A DNA stretch of 64,000 bases. Source: Stieleria mannarensis (GTDB taxonomy: Bacteria; Planctomycetota; Planctomycetia; Pirellulales; Pirellulaceae). A program made the translations under genes and the position numbers. The notes below the pieces were generated by a model that searched no databases, had not been told where the DNA came from, and was given only the letters and a program-made list of their open reading frames with translations. Of the stretch, positions 25,733 to 34,951 are shown piece by piece (the stretch's first letter is position 1; each line of letters opens with the position of its first letter). Location: contig NZ_JACEHH010000007.1 of the NCBI RefSeq assembly GCF_014154935.1, positions 1 through 64,000 on the forward strand, in the 5' to 3' direction.

Positions 25733-28700
25733 ATGAGTCTTGTCAGTGCGACAGCCGAAAGCCCGACACTCGAACTTCCCAAGCCGGGAAAACACCACCA
25801 GCAGTTGGACCGGTTGAAGAACCAGGAACAGCAACGTCGCCAGATGATCGTTGCGTTCACTCTGGTGTCGTGCGGGTTCGTCTTGATCGGTCTGGTTGCG
25901 TTGACCGACTATCACTTTGAAGTGAGCGCAGGCCTGCGGATGGCACTCTGGGGCTGCGTGATTGCCGCGACCGGATGGTTGGCAGTTTCGCTTCGCAGGT
26001 GGACACAATTCCATGCGACCGATGCGATCTGCCACGCCGAAACACGTCGGCCAGACCTTGGGCAACGCCTTCGTACCAGCCATGACTACCAATCCCAACC
26101 GAACGCGGTGTCGGTTGCCGACCCCGAATTGCTCGCCGCACTCGAAACACAGACTCAGCAACAGGTGCTTGGCCGGCCGATCGCACCGCTAGGGAAATCG
26201 TGGCCGATCGCCGTGTTGGCCGGATTTCTGTTTGCCGGAACGGTCGTTTGGCTGACCTGTTTCACTCTTTCACCCCAATGGCGGATCGCCAGCGGCCGCC
26301 TACTGTTTTTTCCGCTGCACTACAGCGACGTGGATCTTGATCCTCTTCCGGAATACGTGGACCGGGGCGACGATTTGGTCGTGCGTCTTCGGGTCGAAGG
26401 CCGTCCGATCGACTCGGCCGTGATGCGATACCGAACGGGGGATAAAAACCGATGGTCGGAAGTCCCAGTCACTTCATCCGGCGAGACATCGTTGTGGGGC
26501 GATCTGACGGCGATCATCCAGAATTGCGAAACCGACTTGGACGTCCAAATCCTCGCCGGTCCGTTTGACAGCGGCGTCTGTCGCGTCCCGGTGCGATTGC
26601 CGCTGTCGGTCGAACAAATCAGCGTCACAGTCAAACCGCCCAGCTACACAGGGTTGGGCACCATCGACGGGCACCCCGACGGCATCTCGATTCCAGAGGG
26701 CTCTGAAATCGAGCTGTCGGTGCGTTACAACCGACCACCGGCAATGGTCAATGTCGATTTCACACCGGACACGTCCAAGGCGTCGTCCGCGGCGATCTCT
26801 GCCGAGACAGCGACGCTTTCAATCGATGCCGGCGTTTCACCGCTCGATGCGGCACTCCACGCGCGGACCAACGACGGTGTCACCGACGAGGCAGCGTTAC
26901 ACTTGAACGTGGTGCGCGATCGCGCCCCGGTGATTCAATTCCAAAGTCCCGAAACGGATGCCGAAGCGATCGCAACCAGCGAGGTCCGATTCACCCTCGA
27001 AGCCTTCGACGATTACGGATTCCAGTCCGTGCAGCTTCGTTATCGGATCGATGATGGCCCCGAACAAACACTTTGGCGATCCGAAACCGGGCGAACCAGT
27101 GCCGCGATGGCGCAAACCGTGACGCTGCCCCTGGAAGACCTGGATCTGGCCTACCCTCAAGCGATCACCTACTACGCCGTCGGGATCGACAACCGCCAAC
27201 CAGCACCGCAACGGACCACCAGCGAGTTGAGATTCATCGACATTCGCCCCTTTTCTCGCGAGTACGAATTCAGCGACAACCAGTGCCAGTGCCAGGGGGA
27301 ATGTCTGACTCTGGAAAAACTGATCAAACAGCAGCGTGAAGTGCTGGGGCAGACGTTTGTCGTGACACAATCGGCCGAGCGTCCACAGTTCGATCCCAAG
27401 CAAGCCGCGACCAAGTTGTCGTCTCAACAGCAATCCGTGCTGGAAAAAACGCGGGTGCTGGCTGCAGCGTTGGAGCAAAAGGTCGGTCCGCTGCCATCGC
27501 TGACCATCGCCGTCGACTGGATGACCGACGCGGTGGATGACCTACGATCCGAAGCGTTTCGACGTGGGCAAACTGCCGAGGAAAAAGCGTTGGCCGGCTT
27601 GATCGCCGCGCGACGCAATCTGCGTGAAATTCTAAAACAAGGCAATTCCAAGTCTCAGTTGGCCCGCAACGTCGATCGGCAGTTGAAGGACAAGGTGCGA
27701 AAACCGCCACAACAACAACCCAAGCCGCAAACACCCCAGCTCGCCTCGATTCGCGACCAGATTAAAAAGCTGATCCAGAACCAACAGAATTTTTGCCGGT
27801 CCGCCGGGGCGTGCAAACAGTCGACCACATCGAACCGTTCTGAGAATCAAACGCGAACCGACACCACCGACCCTCCGCGTTCGCCACAACAACTCGCCGC
27901 CGATCAACAGAAGGCCCAGGCCGAAGCGAGGGAGATTGAGGCGCAACTTGCAAGCGGATCGTTCGGTCCACTCGCCCCACGCCGTGCCGGCCGCGCCGCG
28001 GAATCGATCCAGACAAGCGTCCGGTTGCTTTCCGACGACGATCTCAACGACCAGGCGTTGGACAATGCGATCGCGCGAGCCACCATCGCCTCCGAACAAT
28101 TAAGACAGCTTTCCGAGCATTTGGCACAACGGCACAACCCCGATTTCGAGGACAAGCTTGCCGTCGCCAAACGCCATGCAGAGAATCTGGCGGACACCCA
28201 AGAAAAGCTCACACAATCATTGTCCGACGCGGCAGCAGTCGAAACAAACTCTGGTGAAACAGAAACGCGACAACGCGAGCTTGCCGATCGCGGCGAAGAG
28301 CTCGCGGACTTGGCAGACCAACTGCTGGCCGATTCGATGCAGCAGGACGCTCGCGTTCAGCAATCGCTTGCCCGAGTGTTGGCCGAACATCCGCCCGGAC
28401 AATCTGCCTCGGACATGCGGTCGGCGGCCGATGCGATGGAGCGCGGCCAGATTCACACGGCATCCGCATCCGCAGCGCGTGCCGCCGAATCAATGGCGCG
28501 ATTGGCCGAGGGGTTGAAACGAGTCCAGCAGGCGATGGGACCAATCCAACTGGAACGGCTGACGCAAGCGGAAAAGCGAGCCGCGTCGCTGCTAAAAGAA
28601 GTGCGTCGGGCGCGAACCCCAGCTCAGCGATCACTTGCCGCCGCGGAAGCAACTCGCTTTGCCCAGTCATTGCAATCGATGGCGGACAAGGATTCTGAAT

Positions 28701-28909
28701 TGGCCGACGCGATCGAAACGCTGCCCGAATTTGCGACCTCGCCGACCGTCATCGTCGAGGGCTTACGAACCATCGACGCATTGTTGCAGCGGAGAATCCA
28801 GGAAGCCATCCTCAGCGGTGTGATTCAGCAGGCGACCGGCCCCGTCCCGCCACAGTATGTCGACATGGTCGACGACTACTACCGGGTGCTTTCCGAGGAT
28901 GTGGAATGA
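25733..28909 (+). CDS. large MoxR-operon membrane protein with Ig-like and coiled-coil regions
   Basis: About 1058 residues, not assigned a name. Three hydrophobic helices near the N-terminus (MIVAFTLVSCGFVLIGLVAL; LRMALWGCVIAATGWLAVSL; WPIAVLAGFLFAGTVVWLTC) anchor it. Residues about 190-510 are beta-rich and Ig/CARDB-like. A compact Cys cluster CQCQGEC (about 518-524) follows. The C-terminal ~520 residues are Gln/Ala/Glu/Arg-rich and predicted coiled coil, resembling the long uncharacterised (DUF4175-like) proteins of planctomycete MoxR operons. I prefer ATG 25733 (GAGAG upstream) over the TTG at 25727. The coiled coil suggests an elongated scaffold. Topology across the membrane is uncertain. 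Confidence 0.7.
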   Translation: MSLVSATAESPTLELPKPGKHHQQLDRLKNQEQQRRQMIVAFTLVSCGFVLIGLVALTDYHFEVSAGLRMALWGCVIAATGWLAVSLRRWTQFHATDAICHAETRRPDLGQRLRTSHDYQSQPNAVSVADPELLAALETQTQQQVLGRPIAPLGKSWPIAVLAGFLFAGTVVWLTCFTLSPQWRIASGRLLFFPLHYSDVDLDPLPEYVDRGDDLVVRLRVEGRPIDSAVMRYRTGDKNRWSEVPVTSSGETSLWGDLTAIIQNCETDLDVQILAGPFDSGVCRVPVRLPLSVEQISVTVKPPSYTGLGTIDGHPDGISIPEGSEIELSVRYNRPPAMVNVDFTPDTSKASSAAISAETATLSIDAGVSPLDAALHARTNDGVTDEAALHLNVVRDRAPVIQFQSPETDAEAIATSEVRFTLEAFDDYGFQSVQLRYRIDDGPEQTLWRSETGRTSAAMAQTVTLPLEDLDLAYPQAITYYAVGIDNRQPAPQRTTSELRFIDIRPFSREYEFSDNQCQCQGECLTLEKLIKQQREVLGQTFVVTQSAERPQFDPKQAATKLSSQQQSVLEKTRVLAAALEQKVGPLPSLTIAVDWMTDAVDDLRSEAFRRGQTAEEKALAGLIAARRNLREILKQGNSKSQLARNVDRQLKDKVRKPPQQQPKPQTPQLASIRDQIKKLIQNQQNFCRSAGACKQSTTSNRSENQTRTDTTDPPRSPQQLAADQQKAQAEAREIEAQLASGSFGPLAPRRAGRAAESIQTSVRLLSDDDLNDQALDNAIARATIASEQLRQLSEHLAQRHNPDFEDKLAVAKRHAENLADTQEKLTQSLSDAAAVETNSGETETRQRELADRGEELADLADQLLADSMQQDARVQQSLARVLAEHPPGQSASDMRSAADAMERGQIHTASASAARAAESMARLAEGLKRVQQAMGPIQLERLTQAEKRAASLLKEVRRARTPAQRSLAAAEATRFAQSLQSMADKDSELADAIETLPEFATSPTVIVEGLRTIDALLQRRIQEAILSGVIQQATGPVPPQYVDMVDDYYRVLSEDVE

Positions 28910-28952
28910 CCCCGTGCGGACACGTCCAGGGACCAGCGAAGAGTGATCTGAC

Positions 28953-31256
28953 ATGATTCTTTGGGATCCGCTATATCCGATGCCGGTGTATCTGGGGATC
29001 GCAACGGTGATTGTTGCGTTGGTCTGGATCGCACGACGGATCTCGGTCTCGCCCAAAACGCGACGCCCGATCCTGTTGGGCATGCGAGCGTCGGTCTTGA
29101 TCGCACTGGCGGTTCTGCTGCTCAATCCGATTGAACGTCGTGAAACCGTCATGCCGCCGCGTCGGCCGGCAGTCGCGTTGTTGGTCGATTGTTCGCAGAG
29201 TATGGGACTCGGCCAGGGTCAGTCGCGTCTCGATCAACTCAAACAGACGATCGGAACGGTCACTCGGAATGTCCAGCGGAAACGCGACATCGACCTTCCG
29301 ATGTTTCGCTTTGGATCCCGATTAGCCAAGGTCCCCGGGCTGACCGAATTGACGGCCGCAGACGACCGTTCGTTGTTGTCCGATGCGCTCAAGCGTCTTT
29401 CGTCGCGCGTCGCAGACGATCGGACGCAGGCCGTGGTGTTGTTTTCCGACGGTGCCGTGGACCAGTCGGACCAATTGGAAGACCTGGCGACGGCCTATCG
29501 CAAACTGGGGATCCCCGTCCACGCGATGCTCCCCGATCAGGGTGATTTGCGTGGTGACGTCGCGATCACCGAATTGTCACTGCCGTCGCGGGTGTCCAAA
29601 GGCGACCGCGCGACGGTCCGGGCGTTGATCGAGAGCCGCGGTTTTGAAAACGAACGCGTCGTCGTTTCGATTCGGCCGGACAATCGCCCCCGATCACCAC
29701 CACTGGCCTCGCTCCCGATCACACTCCGCGAAGGGACAACGTCCTGCGAGTTGGTCGTGACTGCCGACCCCGCTCTGGGCGAATTGGCGATCGACGTCCC
29801 GATTCAAACCGGTGAGGCCGTCGACACCAACAACCGCGTGCCCTTCCGTTTGATCGACAAGGATCGCACACTCAACGTGTTGTACATGGAAGGAACCTCG
29901 GCAGCGGAAAGCCGTTGGCTGCAAGACGCCTTGCACGCCGATTCGGACATCAAGTGCGTCGCCATGACGGTCGATAACCAGCACGCCCAACGACCGCGTC
30001 TGCAACGCACCGACGATCCCTATCGTGGGTTCCCGTCCACGCGGGCCGAACTGTTTCAATACGACGTCGTGATTTGCAGCGACATTTCGTTCCGGGCCTT
30101 CACCCCCGAACAAATCGATTGGACGGTTGAATTGGTCGATCAACGCGGGGGCGGATTCGTCATGATCGGCGGATTCACCAGCTTTGGTGCCGGCGGCTGG
30201 GACCGCACACCGTGGGAGGGAATGATCCCGTTCGATATGAGCGGTCGGCGGGACTACCTGAACCAAGGATTTCGGGTGGCCGTGCCCCCGCAGACGCAAT
30301 CGCATCCGATCTGGAATCTGCTGGACGATCCCCGGCGCAATCGCAAGGCGCTTGATGCGATGCCTCCGTTCAGCGGCACCAATCTGATCTCGCGGGTCAA
30401 ACCCGCCGCGACCTTGCTCGGACAAACGCGAACACCGTTGGCCCGCGTCGGGATCATGCCCGTGTTTGCCTGCGAAAGTTATGGCCGCGGGCGGACCTTT
30501 GCCATGTCCACCGACACGACCTATGGATGGGGCGCCCGGTTCGAGCGTGAATGGGGAGAAGGCGACAACCGCTACTACCAAAAATTCTGGAGGAACGTTG
30601 TCCGTTGGTTGGCCGAAAACTCCCAGGCATCGCAAAACCGATTGGTCCTGCGTGCCGATCAGGTCATCTATTCGCCAGACGAATCGATCGAGTTGGTCGT
30701 CCAGGCGTTTGATGATTCTTTCGTGCCGACGACGAACTACCGCCTGACCACACGTCTGGTTGCCGAACTGGAACCGACCGCAACCGCGGCCGACAATCCC
30801 GCCGCGTCGAGTTCGATGTCCGTGACGATGAATCCACAACCGGCTAGCCGACAATACACCGTGACGATTCCCGCCCGGTTGGCGGCCGCGTCGGACGACC
30901 GCTCCAGCCCGATGCAGACGGCGCACTTGGTCGTCGATGCGTGGCTGGGGAATCAGAAAATCGCGACCGAATCGCTGCAGCTTCAACTGCTGCACCGATC
31001 GACCGAATGGCTGCATCCCCAAGCCAATCCCGAACGGTTGCAGCGGGTCGTCGATGCCGGAGGCGGACAGATGGTTTCGTCGCCACTGGAACTCCAAGCC
31101 TTGTTGGAGTCGCTGGACATCGCGCCCGGAGAGGTCTTGATTCACAAGCTGCCGGCCTGGGACCACTGGATGCTCTGGACGATGCTGTTGGCCGTGCTGG
31201 CGATCGATTGGATTCTCAGACGACGGGGCACGGGCCCGGCAACTCAACGCCCGTGA
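28953..31256 (+). CDS. membrane protein with vWA and glutamine-amidotransferase-like domains
   Basis: 767 residues. Two N-terminal helices (MPVYLGIATVIVALVWI; MRASVLIALAVLLLNP) precede a vWA domain with MIDAS ALLVDCSQSMGLGQ (about D80) and VVLFSDGAVDQSDQ. A central class I GATase-like fold follows (TLNVLYMEGTSAAESRWLQD; YDVVICSDISFRAFTPEQID; GGGFVMIGGFTSFGAGGW), without the catalytic Cys nucleophile context of true amidotransferases. A final helix (HWMLWTMLLAVLAIDWIL) closes the protein. This architecture is typical of the last gene in planctomycete MoxR operons. Role: probably part of the same membrane complex; enzymatic activity unlikely. Confidence 0.85.
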   Translation: MILWDPLYPMPVYLGIATVIVALVWIARRISVSPKTRRPILLGMRASVLIALAVLLLNPIERRETVMPPRRPAVALLVDCSQSMGLGQGQSRLDQLKQTIGTVTRNVQRKRDIDLPMFRFGSRLAKVPGLTELTAADDRSLLSDALKRLSSRVADDRTQAVVLFSDGAVDQSDQLEDLATAYRKLGIPVHAMLPDQGDLRGDVAITELSLPSRVSKGDRATVRALIESRGFENERVVVSIRPDNRPRSPPLASLPITLREGTTSCELVVTADPALGELAIDVPIQTGEAVDTNNRVPFRLIDKDRTLNVLYMEGTSAAESRWLQDALHADSDIKCVAMTVDNQHAQRPRLQRTDDPYRGFPSTRAELFQYDVVICSDISFRAFTPEQIDWTVELVDQRGGGFVMIGGFTSFGAGGWDRTPWEGMIPFDMSGRRDYLNQGFRVAVPPQTQSHPIWNLLDDPRRNRKALDAMPPFSGTNLISRVKPAATLLGQTRTPLARVGIMPVFACESYGRGRTFAMSTDTTYGWGARFEREWGEGDNRYYQKFWRNVVRWLAENSQASQNRLVLRADQVIYSPDESIELVVQAFDDSFVPTTNYRLTTRLVAELEPTATAADNPAASSSMSVTMNPQPASRQYTVTIPARLAAASDDRSSPMQTAHLVVDAWLGNQKIATESLQLQLLHRSTEWLHPQANPERLQRVVDAGGGQMVSSPLELQALLESLDIAPGEVLIHKLPAWDHWMLWTMLLAVLAIDWILRRRGTGPATQRP

Positions 31257-31451
31257 AACACACCCGAGTTTTTTCCACCAATTGCTATAGATTTGCTAAA
31301 GCCGCCTTGTGTAACCTGCCAAACGTCGTCAGGGGCAGTCGACACACGGTCTGCAAACTTGACAACAGCACTTCAATCACACCAAGGAAACTGAATAGCA
31401 CACACAAGCTAATTCACACTACCGAGACCTAACTTCGATCAAGGGGCAACA

Positions 31452-32072
31452 ATGATCAAGGCTAGTCACAGCGGCAATCCCGCGCTGGGGATCCGTCCGT
31501 TCATGGTCGTACTTCAAAGCGACCGTCTTTCGATTGAGACTCTTCCCGATGCGCTTCCGTTTCAAACGCTGGAGGTCGAGGACTGGGAAGGGGTGTTCAA
31601 GAAGCTCAGTTCTTTTCGGCCCGGGTGCTTGTTGGTCGACTTTGACGCCGATCGGGATCAACTGTTGCAGCAGATCCGCGGGTTCGCTGACCAAGGCATC
31701 CGCTACTCGGTCGTCGGCGTCACCGCCGACCGCTCGCGCCGGACGCTGCATCAGGCCCTCCGCCACGGCTTCATCGACTTGGTGCCACACCCACTGGAAA
31801 GTCGCCTGTTGGTCGAAGCGGTCGAGGACGCCTTTCAAGCCGACGGTGCCGGCAAAGACTCGCTGTGTAATCTCCGCAGCGGTTTCGGCAGACTGACTCC
31901 CAAAGAACGCGAGGTGCTGCCGCAACTCCTGTTGGGCGTCACCTCGCGTCGCCTGGCCGGCGAACTGAACGTCAGCTACCAAACGATCGATCGACACAAA
32001 AAACGTGTCATCGAAAAAATGAACGTCAGCAACATGACCGAATTGGCGATGAAGCTGTTTCGGCAATACTAG
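31452..32072 (+). CDS. LuxR/FixJ-type transcriptional regulator with atypical receiver
   Basis: 206 residues. The C-terminus is a LuxR-type HTH: GRLTPKEREVLPQLLLGVTS followed by ELNVSYQTIDRHKKRVIEKM. The N-terminal ~130 residues have receiver-like pattern (GCLLVDFDADRDQLLQQIRG, then VVGVTADRSRRTLHQALRHG, then a K-less FIDLVPHPLE), but the N-terminal acid pair and the Lys of phosphorylatable receivers are missing, so classical phosphorylation is doubtful. AAGGGG at 31440-31445 serves the ATG. No histidine kinase is nearby. It could regulate the MoxR operon upstream or the convergent gene at 32069; that is only positional. Confidence 0.82.
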   Translation: MIKASHSGNPALGIRPFMVVLQSDRLSIETLPDALPFQTLEVEDWEGVFKKLSSFRPGCLLVDFDADRDQLLQQIRGFADQGIRYSVVGVTADRSRRTLHQALRHGFIDLVPHPLESRLLVEAVEDAFQADGAGKDSLCNLRSGFGRLTPKEREVLPQLLLGVTSRRLAGELNVSYQTIDRHKKRVIEKMNVSNMTELAMKLFRQY

Positions 32073-34951
32073 ATGTCGAAGACGACCACCAGGTCGACGG
32101 CCTGGTGATTCCCCAGCGACAACGTCACCACGCCGTCGTCACATTGGACGTCGTCGGGCAACTCGTCCAGCGACCGCTCGATCCCCGATGCATCGGCGAC
32201 GAAGGCGGCTCGGGCAGCGGCACAAAACTGCAACCGGACCTTGGACGTTTTCGGCCGGGTCTGGATCACTTGCATCCGCGCGGCAAGTTTGCCGTCGCGG
32301 CGCCGCGCGGTCTCGATCTCCGTGACCATCACGTCGGCGGAGGAAACATGGACCAGCCAGGCCTGACCGGTTTCGCCGCCGGATGAACCGGTATCGGACA
32401 GGTCGATGGCAAACACGTCTGCCGGCGCGATGCACGACCGCGCGATCGCCACCGGCGACGGACAATCAAACGCCAGCGTGACCTGAAACGCGATCGCATC
32501 ACCACCGCCAGGAATCCCCACCAGCGTGTCCAAGAAACGGTCGCCGACCTTGCGATGCAGTGGCAAGCCGCGACCAGCGACCAAGGTTTGTTTCTCCGCC
32601 TCATCGATCACCACCCCCAGCGGTGCGACCAGCTTTTTGGACGACGCGCTGTGCACCTTGTCGCGGACCAAAGGGCGCAGGATCGCCGCCTCGCCGGCCA
32701 CGGCGGTCCGCAAGGCGAAATAGTTCTTCCAAAAATCTGACTCCGACGCGACACGCACCTCGGTTTTCGGCGTCAGCTGACCCTCGATCTGCAACAGCCG
32801 GCTGCCCCGTTGGAGCTGATAACGCAGCGTGAATTCGGCGATCGCGTTGCCGTCGCGGTTCCGCAACTCGCCCGATGCGGTGATCACCCCGACCGTCAAA
32901 TCGGACTGTTCGACCTGCATCCGCTGGCAAACCATCGTGCCGCCGTCCGGGTCGCCGGACAAATCGGCGGCGGCGACCAATCGCATCGACAGACGATTGC
33001 CGCGCGACGCGCTGTACACGCCGGAGATGCCACCGGCGGTTTCATCCAAGGCCACCGCCATGAACGCATTTTTCAACACCGCCGGTTCCGCGATCCCAGT
33101 CTCTGCGCCGGTCAGTCGTTTCAACAGCCCCTTCTTCTTGACCGGGTGCGTCGAAGACAGTCGGGTGAACCCCATCGCCGGGACGTCAAAGGTCACGTCG
33201 CAATCGGCGCCGCCGGCAGCGGTTGCCGAATAGACGAACTTTTCAGCGGGCGGCGCGCCGCCGCGCAATTTCGCTTGACGTCGGGCCGCGACGGCGTGGG
33301 GATTGAAACACAACGCGTGTTTTGCCGGCAGCTCCCCGCTCGCAGGCGCGACTCCGATCGCCTGGCAGATCAGCCGGCGATCGTCGACCTCGTCCGCTGC
33401 ATCGATCAACCGCGGGTTGGCCAGCAGCGCGATCGAACGAAGCGTGCGGCGGGCCTCCGATCGCACCGTCTGGCAAAACGACTCGGCCATCGAGTGCAAT
33501 GTTTCATCGGGCGCTGGACCAACGAGACGTTCCACCACGCTCGATGCCGAGTGTTTGGAAAGTGCATCGAGTGTGCCGTGGTGATAGGGGTGTTCGCCAT
33601 CGGTAAAGTAGCGCGGCAAGGTCCAGAAACGGCCCATCGCGACACTCCACGTCGCGGCCCGACAGAGATCCAGAAAACTGTCACAAACCCGCTCCGGCCA
33701 ATGCACCAGCAAAGCCGTCGCGACCTCGCCCGAATCGATCAGTTCGCCCAGGTGAGCCCCCAGCGACAGAAACGCGGCATCGCCGGCGGCATCGATCGGC
33801 TTGGCCGTCAATGCCTCGAGTTCGCGATGGCCACCCGAAACGATCACCTTGGACTCGTCGCCGAAACCGATCCCGGCGGTGAAATCGATCGGAATCACCC
33901 CTTGGTAACCCAGCGCCGAGAGGCAGGGAATCAAGTCGGCGGGCGTCAATCCGGAAAGCGTGCCATAGACTGACGGGGCGCGGCCGATCGCCCGCGTGGC
34001 CAGGGCAGTTCCCGATTCAACCATATGACGCGCCGAGGCCATCGTCATCGCGTCGAGACAACTTGAATCGCCCGCCAAACCACCGCCGGCCCAGCCGACG
34101 GTTCCCATCGACAACAAGTGCACGAACCGGTCGAATCGCTCGCTGTTGCCGGCATCAACTTTGGCGGCGTCGATTTCGGTCGCCACCGCGGCGTCGATCA
34201 AGACGTTGCGCGGTGTGCCCAACACCCCGTCGGCATCGTTGTCCGCCCCCGCGCTGGCTTCGAATCGCTCCAGCCAACCGGCCTCGATCGCGGATTTCAA
34301 GACCCCGGGAGTCAACAGCGTCAGATCGACCAGATGTGGATCGCTGGAAAAATAGTGGTCGCGTTCTTCGGACAGACAATCAAACACATCGTGCAGCCCC
34401 TCGGCGGCGGCCGTCGCATCGCGTTGGCAAAACGCCTTGGCCGCCGCGACGATCCGATTCTGAAGATGCAGTTCGTCCAGGTTGCTGGTGTACCGCAGCC
34501 GCCGCGTCATGATCTGGACCTGCAGCGACAGGTACGCCGCGGCGAAGAAGTCTTCGATGCCCAACGTCCGCGGCCCCGATTGAAGCGGCTGGCAACTTGG
34601 ATCTTCCGGAGCGATCCCCAGGGCGCCCCCCAGCCCTGCGAGCATCTCCGTCCGGTCCGCCCCGGTCACCCAAACGCAATCGGGATTGGCGTCGCACTTG
34701 CGCCGGAAATCGCTGGGGATCTGTTTCAACGACGGATCCGGGACCACGATCACGCGCGGCCCCTCGGGGTTGGGCGGCGTTTCGGCACGGTACCACGTCG
34801 GCATCTGTTCGGTCTGGGCCAGCAATCGCGGATGCCACAACACCGTCCAGCCGGCCAACAGGCTCCGCGCATCCGAGTTTGATCCTCCGACCGGAAAATC
34901 TTCCAACGTGGCCGAAGGCAGCAGAACCGAACACTCGTCAAAGGGAGCCAT
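32069..34951 (-). CDS. large conserved protein with GH38-like C-terminal region
   Basis: About 960 residues from the ATG at 34951 (MAPFDECSVLLPSATLEDFP); the open frame runs on to 35206 but that extension looks non-coding. I do not recognise a named enzyme. The C-terminal ~350 residues (LRYQLQRGSRLLQIEGQL, SESDFWKNYFALRTAVAGEA, VAGRGLPLHRKVGDRFLDTL) resemble the beta-sandwich part of glycoside hydrolase family 38 alpha-mannosidases. The N-terminal half is helical, with HPRLLAQTEQMPTWYRAE and an Asp/His-containing central region (YGTLSGLTPADLIPCLSALG), compatible with a GH38/57-type barrel. There is no signal peptide, so it would be cytoplasmic. It converges on the LuxR gene, the two stop ends overlapping by about 4 bp. 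Confidence 0.55.
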   Translation of the reverse strand: MAPFDECSVLLPSATLEDFPVGGSNSDARSLLAGWTVLWHPRLLAQTEQMPTWYRAETPPNPEGPRVIVVPDPSLKQIPSDFRRKCDANPDCVWVTGADRTEMLAGLGGALGIAPEDPSCQPLQSGPRTLGIEDFFAAAYLSLQVQIMTRRLRYTSNLDELHLQNRIVAAAKAFCQRDATAAAEGLHDVFDCLSEERDHYFSSDPHLVDLTLLTPGVLKSAIEAGWLERFEASAGADNDADGVLGTPRNVLIDAAVATEIDAAKVDAGNSERFDRFVHLLSMGTVGWAGGGLAGDSSCLDAMTMASARHMVESGTALATRAIGRAPSVYGTLSGLTPADLIPCLSALGYQGVIPIDFTAGIGFGDESKVIVSGGHRELEALTAKPIDAAGDAAFLSLGAHLGELIDSGEVATALLVHWPERVCDSFLDLCRAATWSVAMGRFWTLPRYFTDGEHPYHHGTLDALSKHSASSVVERLVGPAPDETLHSMAESFCQTVRSEARRTLRSIALLANPRLIDAADEVDDRRLICQAIGVAPASGELPAKHALCFNPHAVAARRQAKLRGGAPPAEKFVYSATAAGGADCDVTFDVPAMGFTRLSSTHPVKKKGLLKRLTGAETGIAEPAVLKNAFMAVALDETAGGISGVYSASRGNRLSMRLVAAADLSGDPDGGTMVCQRMQVEQSDLTVGVITASGELRNRDGNAIAEFTLRYQLQRGSRLLQIEGQLTPKTEVRVASESDFWKNYFALRTAVAGEAAILRPLVRDKVHSASSKKLVAPLGVVIDEAEKQTLVAGRGLPLHRKVGDRFLDTLVGIPGGGDAIAFQVTLAFDCPSPVAIARSCIAPADVFAIDLSDTGSSGGETGQAWLVHVSSADVMVTEIETARRRDGKLAARMQVIQTRPKTSKVRLQFCAAARAAFVADASGIERSLDELPDDVQCDDGVVTLSLGNHQAVDLVVVFDI

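Noticed and set aside
29694..31247. 517-codon minus-strand open frame
   Set aside because: Antisense to the vWA/GATase-like gene; no recognisable domain or ribosome-binding site.
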